A model generated the notes under the pieces. It was given only the letters and a program-made list of their open reading frames with translations. It was not told where the DNA came from and did not search any database. A program made the translations under genes and the position numbers. From NCBI GenBank assembly GCA_937871355.1, contig CALMPX010000121.1:1-10415 (forward strand): 10,415 bases of DNA, written 5' to 3'. Below, piece by piece: positions 1 through 6,424 of this stretch (position 1 is the first letter of the stretch; every line of letters starts with the position of its first letter). The stretch comes from an uncultured Bdellovibrio sp. (GTDB lineage: Bacteria; Bdellovibrionota; Bdellovibrionia; Bdellovibrionales; Bdellovibrionaceae).

Positions 1-19
1 TTTTTATTTTACCAACATC

Positions 20-31
20 TTAAAATTTTAA
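20..31. repeat. 12-bp A/T palindrome upstream of a promoter
   Basis: TTAAAATTTTAA is a perfect palindrome followed directly by a run of A residues. It sits just upstream of the candidate -35 box at 40-45, where an UP element or an AT-hook/H-NS-type binding site would lie. Because the leader is very A/T-rich, chance is a real alternative. Confidence 0.3.
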
Positions 32-39
32 AAAAAATA

Positions 40-69
40 TTTACAGTTATAACTCTTTAGATTTATACT
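40..69 (+). promoter_or_regulatory. Candidate sigma70-type promoter for the 184-aa lipoprotein gene
   Basis: TTTACA (40-45, 5 of 6 to the -35 consensus) and TATACT (64-69, 5 of 6 to the -10 consensus) are separated by 18 bp, and A-tracts lie upstream. Transcription would start near 76, giving a leader of about 24 nt that contains the ribosome-binding site GAAAGG at 88-93. Confidence 0.55.
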
Positions 70-99
70 TAAGAGGTATTACTTTTTGAAAGGCAACTT

Positions 100-654
100 A
101 TGAAATATCAATTACTAAAAAATCTACTCCTCAATTTATTGGCTATAGCCTTAACAAGCCAGTTGTATTCGTGCACCGACGGCGGATCTTCATCTAATCC
201 GAAGGCGACGACAGAAATTTCCGGGTCCTATACAACAGAATGCGCCCCTTTTGAAGCGGCTTCAGAAGGCGGCGGATCGGGTTCAACTTTCGATGCAGCT
301 GTTTTTAAATTTCCCACGACGGAATCGACCACAAGCTCGTACTTTAGCCTCTACACGGCAGCCGATTGTCCTAGTATCGATTACATGAACGGAAGTGATA
401 TTCCTATACTTAGCGTGACAAAAATAAATACTGTCCCTGCATTTCCTCACAGTAAAATAATATCAATGGAAAATGATGGCGGTTCTGCCTTTTATAATTT
501 TCTATATCAAACCGATGGGTCAAGCCTTCGCGTATTTAACGTCATATGCATAACTGCACTTCCGGCTGTAAATTGTTTTGATGGTAATACTCATGCCACA
601 GCATTTGATGCTGATAAAACTCAAAATTCTGTTCTGGCTAATTCGACGCCTTAA
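100..654 (+). CDS. Predicted outer-membrane lipoprotein, unknown function (184 aa)
   Basis: I do not recognise the family. The N-terminus has a short basic stretch and a hydrophobic core, then the lipobox L-Y-S-C with the lipidated cysteine at residue 25. The next residue is Thr rather than Asp, so by the usual +2 rule it would be sorted to the outer membrane. A low-complexity Gly/Ser/Thr-rich linker follows to about residue 65. The mature part has four more cysteines (48, 90, 150, 159), enough for two disulfides, and no transmembrane segment. The ATG at 100 is supported by GAAAGG six bases upstream and a good promoter at 40-69. The gene appears monocistronic and converges on the RND gene with a 45-bp gap, in which I see no clear terminator. 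The coding call is firm; the function is unknown. Confidence 0.85.
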   Translation: MKYQLLKNLLLNLLAIALTSQLYSCTDGGSSSNPKATTEISGSYTTECAPFEAASEGGGSGSTFDAAVFKFPTTESTTSSYFSLYTAADCPSIDYMNGSDIPILSVTKINTVPAFPHSKIISMENDGGSAFYNFLYQTDGSSLRVFNVICITALPAVNCFDGNTHATAFDADKTQNSVLANSTP

Positions 655-699
655 CTATCAGTTTGATCACCTTTAGCTGAGACAATACAGCACTGAAAA

Positions 700-3600
700 C
701 TAACCCTCAAGATGAGTTTCTTTATTGTTCTCTAATCGCGACATCATTTTATATAAACTGGGTACGACAATCAGCGTGAAAATAGTCGAAACAACGGACC
801 CTCCAATAATAGCGAGCCCCATCGGGGTTCGTGTTTCTTGACCAATGCTATTACCTATAATCAATGGCAATGCTGCCGCCACAGTGGCTGCCGACGTCAT
901 CAAAATTGGACGAAGACGAATAGAACAGGCCCGTAGCAAAGCTTGGATCACATTTTTTTCTCCATCGCTTCGTAATTGATTGGTGTACTCCACCATCATA
1001 ATCGAGTTCTTTTTTGATATACCCATCAAGACGATGACCCCGATGAAACTGAAAAGATTCAAAGAAAAACCACTCACCCATAGAATCGCTAACACCCCGG
1101 TCAAACTAAATGGAAGTGCTACGAGGACCACGACCGGGTGAATGAACGAGTTAAACTGAATGGCTAAGATCATGTAAGCCACGAGCAAACCCAAAACTAA
1201 AGCCATCGATAAACTTTTGAAACTTTGACCCAATCCTGCAGCCGTTCCATCGAGTTTCATTTTATAACCCTCAGGTAAAACTTCTTTGGCAATAGCTTTG
1301 GTACGATCGATCACTTCATTTTGCGAACGATTCGGAGCCAAGCTTCCAAAGACGCCTATAGCTCTTTGACGATTCAAACGATTAATCGATTGAAACGTTT
1401 TCATCATTTTAAAATCGACCACTTCTCCTAATGGAACCTGAAGTCCGAAATTATTTCTTACGCTTATTTTATTGATATCTTTTTCGGATTGAATCTGATC
1501 ATCAGAAATTTTCATTCGTACGTCATAGCGATGTCCGCCCGAGGTGAATCGACTGTTCCGCGCTCCGGCCACCGTCGCGTTTAATAATTCACCTACCGCA
1601 TTAACGCTGACTCCACGCTTTGCCAAGGCTTCTCGATTTGGCAAGATGCGCATTTCAGGAAAGCCGCCTTTAAGATCCGTATCCAAATCTGTTGCCATTT
1701 TTTCATCGGTCAGACGTTTCATGATCTCGCTCGCTTTGACTTGAAGAACTTCGAGGTCAGGTCCACTGATATTGAATGACAATGGATTTTGCCGACCGGT
1801 CGTTAAATTTCTCGACGAGTTATCACGCATATTGATACGAACATTTTTCACCGATTTCAGAGCTTCACGCAATTGATTCATAATTTCCAAATGAGTCACC
1901 TTACGAGTTTCACGCGATACAAGAGAAATGGGAAGTGTAAAGGCGTTCACCGACGAGTTCGGACCGCCGGCACCAACGCTACTAAAATACGAACTCACAT
2001 ATTGATTTTGTTTAACGATATTTTCAACTTCAACCGCGGTGGCTAAAGTGGACTGCAAAGATGAGCCTGGCGGAGTTGTCCCCGATAACAAAATTAAATC
2101 CTGATCTTGAGCTGGAACGAACTCTTGTTTAACCTTTTTAACTAACAACATCGATACCATAAAAATAACTAACGATCCAACCACGATCGATTTTGAATGA
2201 AAAATGGTCCACGACAAAAGGTGTTTATATTTTTCTGCGATATGTTCAAACTTATGATCTAACCATTTTTCTAAAGGTGTAATTTTCGGAGAGGCCGCTA
2301 ATAAAGCCGCCGCTCTCATCGGTGTCACCGTTACCGCTTCAAGGAGCGATAGCAAAACGGCCGCTGACATGGTCACGCCAAATTGGAAGAAAAATTTTCC
2401 GACGATTCCGTCCATGAATACGACGGGAAGAAAAACCGCGACGACGGCCAAAGTTGCGGCTGTGGCCGCGGGCAAAACTTCCATAGCTCCATCATAAGCC
2501 GCTTGATGTGCGTTCTTACCCATCCGGTGATGCCGAACGATATTCTCTAATAACATAATCGCATCATCGACAACAATGGATATAGCCAGCGTTAACGCCA
2601 ACAAGGTGAAAAGATTAAGCGTGAATCCCGAAAAATAAAGAACTAAGAACGTTCCTAAAATAGATGTCGGAATCGAGAAAAGAATATTCAAAGCCGCTTG
2701 CCAACTTCCGAGGAAAAAGAAACAAACTAAAATTGTAACTAAGGCGGCTCCCCATAATTTATGATAGGTCGTTTCCACGACAGCTTCCGTCGATGTGGTG
2801 AAATCCACAACTTGTTTCAGCTGATAACCGTCTGGAAGTTCAGATTGAAGTTGATTTATTTTATCACGAACAGATTTCGCCACTTGCACTTCATTACTGC
2901 CACGCGCTTTCTGTATAGTGATCGATATCGCATCTTTTCCGTTGATACGAGCCACGCGTCGAATGTCACTCAGACCATCTTCAATCCGCGCCACATCTTT
3001 TAATTTATAAATGCGATCTTGAATCTGCTGACCACCCCGTTTTAAAATCTGTAAATTTCCAAAATCTTCGACTGTGGCCGCTTCACCCATCCAACGCGCC
3101 CGCATTTCAATGGAACCGGTGTTCACATTTCCCGCCGCACTTTCCTCATGCTGCGAATTCACCGTGTCTAAAATATCGGACACGGTCAGATCGGCCGCTT
3201 TGAGTTTGGCCAGATCCGGCCAGATCCGTAAATTTCTGAGACTAAATCCAGCGATGACCACTTGACCAATTCCTGGTAAGAACCGAAATTGATCCAATAA
3301 ATAATCTTGAGTCCAATTAATGGTATCACGTAACGGTTTGTTCGATTGTATCCCAACGAACATAATCGGAGATTCTTCCGTATTTCTTTTCATCACAACC
3401 GGCGGATCAACACCTAATGGAAGTCGCACTTGGCTCACGGCCGTTTGAACTTCTTGTAATGCGACATCGACATTTCGATTAATATTAAACGTTAAACGAA
3501 TACTTCCCGTTCCTTGATTGATCGAAGACTTCATTTCTTCGATACCTTCAATCGCGAGTAGACTTTGTTCGACCGGATCAATAATTTCAGATTCGATCAC

Positions 3601-3771
3601 TTCCGGAGCGGCTCCCTCGTAATTAACGGATACACTCACAATCGGAAAGTCGACATCTGGCAATTGACTCACGCCCATACGATTCATACAGATAGCGCCG
3701 AAAATAATAAGCGCAGCCATAATAATCCAGGCGAATACGGGACGCTTGATAGAAAGTTGAATCAGATTCAT
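700..3771 (-). CDS. AcrB/MdtB-like RND efflux pump, inner-membrane permease (HAE-1 type)
   Basis: Proton-driven trimeric RND transporter that captures substrates from the periplasm or inner membrane and passes them to a TolC-type channel. At 1023 aa it is full length for the family. The layout is TM1 (about 12-29), a large periplasmic porter loop (30-335), TM2-TM6 (about 337-490), TM7 (about 527-547), a second periplasmic loop (550-850) and TM8-TM12 (about 853-1006). The proton-relay residues are in place: the Asp pair D402-D403 in IVVDDAIMLLEN of TM4 and K921 in GISKKNSIMMVEY of TM10. The RLRPILMTS segment (952-960) before TM11 also matches the family. The acidic pair and lack of metal-site hallmarks point to drug/hydrophobe export rather than heavy-metal (CzcA) export, but the substrate cannot be told. 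The start codon shares one base with the upstream stop (TAATG) and lacks a strong Shine-Dalgarno, so translation is probably coupled to the TolC-like gene. No adaptor gene is adjacent. Confidence 0.95.
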   Translation of the reverse strand: MNLIQLSIKRPVFAWIIMAALIIFGAICMNRMGVSQLPDVDFPIVSVSVNYEGAAPEVIESEIIDPVEQSLLAIEGIEEMKSSINQGTGSIRLTFNINRNVDVALQEVQTAVSQVRLPLGVDPPVVMKRNTEESPIMFVGIQSNKPLRDTINWTQDYLLDQFRFLPGIGQVVIAGFSLRNLRIWPDLAKLKAADLTVSDILDTVNSQHEESAAGNVNTGSIEMRARWMGEAATVEDFGNLQILKRGGQQIQDRIYKLKDVARIEDGLSDIRRVARINGKDAISITIQKARGSNEVQVAKSVRDKINQLQSELPDGYQLKQVVDFTTSTEAVVETTYHKLWGAALVTILVCFFFLGSWQAALNILFSIPTSILGTFLVLYFSGFTLNLFTLLALTLAISIVVDDAIMLLENIVRHHRMGKNAHQAAYDGAMEVLPAATAATLAVVAVFLPVVFMDGIVGKFFFQFGVTMSAAVLLSLLEAVTVTPMRAAALLAASPKITPLEKWLDHKFEHIAEKYKHLLSWTIFHSKSIVVGSLVIFMVSMLLVKKVKQEFVPAQDQDLILLSGTTPPGSSLQSTLATAVEVENIVKQNQYVSSYFSSVGAGGPNSSVNAFTLPISLVSRETRKVTHLEIMNQLREALKSVKNVRINMRDNSSRNLTTGRQNPLSFNISGPDLEVLQVKASEIMKRLTDEKMATDLDTDLKGGFPEMRILPNREALAKRGVSVNAVGELLNATVAGARNSRFTSGGHRYDVRMKISDDQIQSEKDINKISVRNNFGLQVPLGEVVDFKMMKTFQSINRLNRQRAIGVFGSLAPNRSQNEVIDRTKAIAKEVLPEGYKMKLDGTAAGLGQSFKSLSMALVLGLLVAYMILAIQFNSFIHPVVVLVALPFSLTGVLAILWVSGFSLNLFSFIGVIVLMGISKKNSIMMVEYTNQLRSDGEKNVIQALLRACSIRLRPILMTSAATVAAALPLIIGNSIGQETRTPMGLAIIGGSVVSTIFTLIVVPSLYKMMSRLENNKETHLEG

Positions 3772-5201
3772 TATAAACTCGCTTTCGCATCTACCGTGAA
3801 CAATCTCGCGTTAGCTTCCGTTTTTCTCATTTGATTCAGCACTTTGAAAAATCTAAGCTCAGCATCCGAGGCCACGATTTCAAAATTAATAAATTCAAAG
3901 ATCGTATTCCGTCCTTGTTGAAAATAACGACGTTCACTTTCAATGTTCTTTTTTTGATAGCCATAAAGATCTCGAGATAATTGCAGACTATTATTCAAGA
4001 ATTGCATTTCAGCTTTAAGATCGGTCCAACTTAATTGACTGGTCCGATCTAATCTTTTTGAAGTTAAAGCGGCCGCTTGCGCGGCTAATTGTGCTGATTC
4101 ACGGCCTTTACCCATCAGACCTAAATCTAAATCCATCGAGAAAATAAGTCCGATCCGGTTCGCATCGGTTTTATTATTTCCCGAAGCCCGATCAATCGCA
4201 GCTTGCGAATCAGAACGAATCCCATTTTGTCCGTGAGCTAATTGCAATTGCAATGTTGGATTTAAATTATCATTGGCCGATTCCGCTTGAACTTGCAACT
4301 GCTGCGCCTTATATTTTGTCGCTAAGCTCGATATAAGAACCGGATTTTCTCCTTTATTCTTTCCAACTAATAAAGTTTGAAGAACTCGATCTTTTTCTAA
4401 TTCGGCCGCATCAGGAACCCAATTTTTATTGGCTAAACTGGGAATCAGTTGATCCATTTGATTTTTATGACTCACCGCTAAACGTTCGATGTCCGCGAGT
4501 TCTAATTTACGACTTGAAAGTAAAGCCTGTGCTTGCAACATATCCGTATCGCGGGCCGCTGAAACACGAAGGCGTTTATTCGTCCAATTTAAAATCTGCT
4601 CTCCGCGTTTTAAATTTTCTTGGCGAATAATTCTTTCTTTTTGAATATAAGCGTAATCCCAATATAAATTTTCTAAAGTATTTACCAATTGCTGTCTTTG
4701 TAAAAGCAGATTCAGTTTTCTGTTTTCTAATTCAAGCTGATCACCTTGGCGTCTTAAAGTCACGGAACGGCCGAATCCATTTTTCCATAGATCTTGAGTT
4801 AAAGAAAATTCCCAATCAGCTCGATAAAGTTTATCATTCACCGTATCTAATTTCGCCAACTCGTATTCAGCACCTAATGATACGGTGGTTCCGGTTGAAA
4901 ATGGTTTTGCTAAAGTGACACCGTAAACCCGCGATGATGTATCACGATTGATGGAGTTAACAAAAGAATCCTTACGGTCGTTGATATCAAAAGCATTTAA
5001 TTTAAGGTTGGTGGCTAATTGTAAATCACGGGCTTCAATTTCGTATTCAAGAGATTTGACTGACTTATCAAGGGCCTGAAAATCTTCGGTTTCTTGAACG
5101 GCTAAATTTAAAAACTGATCCACCGTTAATACACTTTGCGACCATGACCGTTGCGTAAAAATGAAAAAAACCAAGAGTATGTACTTTTTTAGATTGAGCA
5201 T
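3771..5201 (-). CDS. TolC-family outer-membrane efflux factor (OEP)
   Basis: Outer-membrane channel and periplasmic tunnel of a tripartite efflux pump, 476 aa, within the usual range. Residues 1-21 form a Sec signal peptide (basic K5-K6, hydrophobic 8-15) with likely cleavage after S-W-S at 21. The mature protein has the duplicated OEP architecture. The first half carries long helical stretches at about 155-250 with beta-type segments before (about 90-140). The second half repeats this, with predicted beta segments near 315-360 and helices at about 365-465. The family-typical motif near the end, YFQQGRNTIFEF at 426-437, is present. It has AAAAAGGAT at 5208-5216 as a strong ribosome-binding site, seven bases from the ATG. 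Its stop overlaps the RND start by one base, so the two form one unit. The 71-bp upstream gap holds an inverted repeat that may control it. The OEP assignment is firm, but the partner adaptor is not visible. Confidence 0.93.
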   Translation of the reverse strand: MLNLKKYILLVFFIFTQRSWSQSVLTVDQFLNLAVQETEDFQALDKSVKSLEYEIEARDLQLATNLKLNAFDINDRKDSFVNSINRDTSSRVYGVTLAKPFSTGTTVSLGAEYELAKLDTVNDKLYRADWEFSLTQDLWKNGFGRSVTLRRQGDQLELENRKLNLLLQRQQLVNTLENLYWDYAYIQKERIIRQENLKRGEQILNWTNKRLRVSAARDTDMLQAQALLSSRKLELADIERLAVSHKNQMDQLIPSLANKNWVPDAAELEKDRVLQTLLVGKNKGENPVLISSLATKYKAQQLQVQAESANDNLNPTLQLQLAHGQNGIRSDSQAAIDRASGNNKTDANRIGLIFSMDLDLGLMGKGRESAQLAAQAAALTSKRLDRTSQLSWTDLKAEMQFLNNSLQLSRDLYGYQKKNIESERRYFQQGRNTIFEFINFEIVASDAELRFFKVLNQMRKTEANARLFTVDAKASL

Positions 5202-5210
5202 GGAAATATC

Positions 5211-5251
5211 CTTTTTAACTGTATATAGAATCCATTGTCTTCGTTAAAAAG
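5211..5251. promoter_or_regulatory. 9-bp inverted repeat overlapping the tolC-like ribosome-binding site
   Basis: CTTTTTAAC (5211-5219) and GTTAAAAAG (5243-5251) are perfect inverted copies with a 23-bp spacer, centres 32 bp apart, about three helical turns. On the minus strand the downstream arm supplies part of the Shine-Dalgarno sequence of the TolC-like gene. A weak -10-like TATATA (5222-5227) lies between the arms. This could be an operator flanking the promoter, or an mRNA hairpin that hides the ribosome-binding site. A near copy of the arm (ACTTTTTTAA on the minus strand, 5253-5262) lies just outside. A/T-richness makes chance possible. Confidence 0.4.
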
Positions 5252-5272
5252 TCCTTAAAAAAGTTGAATAAC

Positions 5273-5920
5273 TTATTGAATCAGCTGATATATGACCACG
5301 AAATGAAAAAATGCACCGATGATCGTCAGTAAATGAAATAATTCATGATAACCGAAAATACCAGGTTTTAAATTTGGTTTTTTCAACGCATAAAAAACCG
5401 CACCAATGGTGTAAACGATACCACCAGCGACAATGAGAATGATTTTCGCTGATCCCAAAGTTTGGTTTAATTCGCCTATATAAGGAAGAGCTAGCCATCC
5501 CATAACTACATACATCGTCGCCGTTAACCATCTTGGGGCTTTAGGCCAAAAAATGGCTTGATTAACTCCAAAAAAAGCGACGGACCAAATGATAACGAGC
5601 AATTGATGACCGGAAGCCTCTGATAAAGCTAAAAGGCATATAGGCGTAAATGTACTGGCGATGAAAATAAAGATTGCCGAGTGATCAATACGCTTCAACA
5701 ACGCTCTTGGTTTAGCGTCCCAATAAGGAATATGGTAAGTCGCGCTCACGCCAAAAAGAAAGAGTAATCCCGCGACATAAATAAAGCTGGCTAAAGTTGA
5801 CGTCGGTTGAGTGCTTTTTGCAATTAATAATGTGCCTGAACCTAGTGTCATAAAAAAAGCTGCTTGATGAATATATCCACGCAAAATCGGCTTTTTAAGA
5901 GATTTCATAATTTCTGTCAT
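5273..5920 (-). CDS. Hemolysin III / PAQR-like seven-helix membrane protein
   Basis: Integral membrane protein of the HlyIII/YqfA branch of the PAQR superfamily, 215 aa, the usual length. Seven hydrophobic helices fall at about 20-36, 43-62, 78-98, 105-124, 133-148, 157-178 and 192-213. The metal-site motifs are complete: S59-A-T-Y-H63 at the end of helix 2, D79-H80 before helix 3, and H192-E-L-F-H196 at helix 7. In the family these histidines and aspartate bind a zinc and suggest a hydrolase-like activity. The name hemolysin is historical, and a role in membrane lipid homeostasis is now favoured. A real toxin function should not be assumed. The first ATG (5920) is chosen because a TATAAT box lies just upstream. 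The ATG at 5908 (residue 5) is an alternative, and neither has a visible Shine-Dalgarno. It lies 33 bp after the 3D-domain gene and 71 bp before the TolC-like gene. Confidence 0.9.
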   Translation of the reverse strand: MTEIMKSLKKPILRGYIHQAAFFMTLGSGTLLIAKSTQPTSTLASFIYVAGLLFLFGVSATYHIPYWDAKPRALLKRIDHSAIFIFIASTFTPICLLALSEASGHQLLVIIWSVAFFGVNQAIFWPKAPRWLTATMYVVMGWLALPYIGELNQTLGSAKIILIVAGGIVYTIGAVFYALKKPNLKPGIFGYHELFHLLTIIGAFFHFVVIYQLIQ

Positions 5921-5925
5921 AATTA

Positions 5926-5954
5926 ATTATACGTCAATTTAAACTCGTTGTCGT
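5926..5954 (-). promoter_or_regulatory. Candidate sigma70 promoter, possibly leaderless, for the hemolysin III gene
   Basis: On the minus strand ACGACA (5949-5954, 4 of 6 to -35) is followed after exactly 17 bp by a perfect TATAAT (5926-5931). Only five bases separate TATAAT from the ATG at 5918-5920. Transcription would therefore begin at or next to the start codon, leaving no room for a Shine-Dalgarno, and indeed none is seen. The -35 box touches the stop codon of the preceding gene. Confidence 0.5.
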
Positions 5955-6424
5955 CATTTTTTTACGAGATGGTTACAATCCAGAATCGAAGCCTGAATAT
6001 TTAATCGATTATCATAAGACGCTTTTTTATCGTTCACGCAGATATCCATTTTCTTCCATTTTTTGTGAACAAAAGCATTCCCCGTGTCGACCGCTTTAAA
6101 TAAAATATGACCTTTGTATTTCTTTCTCACTTTTTTCGACATCTCTGGGGCGTAGTTTTTGTCTAAAGTCGGAATACAAAAATACGTTTTCATGTATTTA
6201 GACATATCATCTTTATAATCTATAGCCACAGAAACATAGGGAACTTTTCCTGCTAAAAAATCTTGAAGTGTATTTAATTTATGGCCATAACGATCTTTGA
6301 AGCCCCCTTCTAAAGCAGAGGCATTCGGATAATATCCCGTCAGTTTGGTCTCGTGACTTAAAACTTTTTCTGTTTGAGTCCATCCCAAATGACCAATAAA
6401 AAAAAGATAAATAAATGAGATCAT
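5954..6424 (-). CDS. Small exported 3D-domain protein (156 aa)
   Basis: The N-terminus (residues 1-17) is a short hydrophobic export signal ending near T-Q, with no basic n-region, so the protein probably works in the periplasm or outside the cell. The C-terminal half fits the 3D (three-aspartate) double-psi beta-barrel found in MltA lytic transglycosylases and in YabE/Rpf-like cell-wall enzymes. The Asp of VSVAIDY is D69, the Asp of AVDTGNAF is D113 and the Asp of KMDICV is D127. Cysteines at 83, 129 and 150 could form a disulfide. There is no MltA domain or other partner domain, so this is a minimal stand-alone form. A peptidoglycan or glycan-cleaving role is inferred, not shown. The ATG overlaps the preceding stop as ATGA and lacks a Shine-Dalgarno, so translation is probably coupled to the epimerase fusion gene. 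Confidence 0.8.
   Translation of the reverse strand: MISFIYLFFIGHLGWTQTEKVLSHETKLTGYYPNASALEGGFKDRYGHKLNTLQDFLAGKVPYVSVAIDYKDDMSKYMKTYFCIPTLDKNYAPEMSKKVRKKYKGHILFKAVDTGNAFVHKKWKKMDICVNDKKASYDNRLNIQASILDCNHLVKK

Noticed and set aside
655..699. Possible bidirectional terminator between the first lipoprotein and the RND gene
   Set aside because: Only 4-5 bp stems (GCTG/CAGC; TCAGT/ACTGA with a long loop) and no T-run on either strand.
3208..3227. Tandem 10-bp repeat GGCCAGATCC x2 inside the RND gene
   Set aside because: It encodes a run that is normal for the protein (RIWPDLAKL) read in different codon phases, so it looks like a chance coding coincidence.
2761..3265. Plus-strand open frames opposite the RND gene
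   Set aside because: They are reverse-frame shadows of a fully conserved transporter sequence and have no ribosome-binding site.
3565..3834. Plus-strand 89-codon frame crossing the RND/TolC junction
   Set aside because: It is antisense to both gene ends where the TAATG overlap is clear, and its translation is not protein-like.
5263..5277. AATAA-C-TTATT dyad at the end of the hemolysin III gene as a terminator
   Set aside because: The stem is 5 bp of A-T pairs only, overlaps the stop codon and is too weak for an intrinsic terminator despite a nearby T-run.
5273..5920. Hemolysin III gene as a pore-forming toxin or part of a secretion system with the TolC-like gene
   Set aside because: The PAQR-type metal motifs and seven helices mark an integral membrane family. 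The TolC-like gene is coupled to the RND pump, and no type I secretion ABC or adaptor gene is present.
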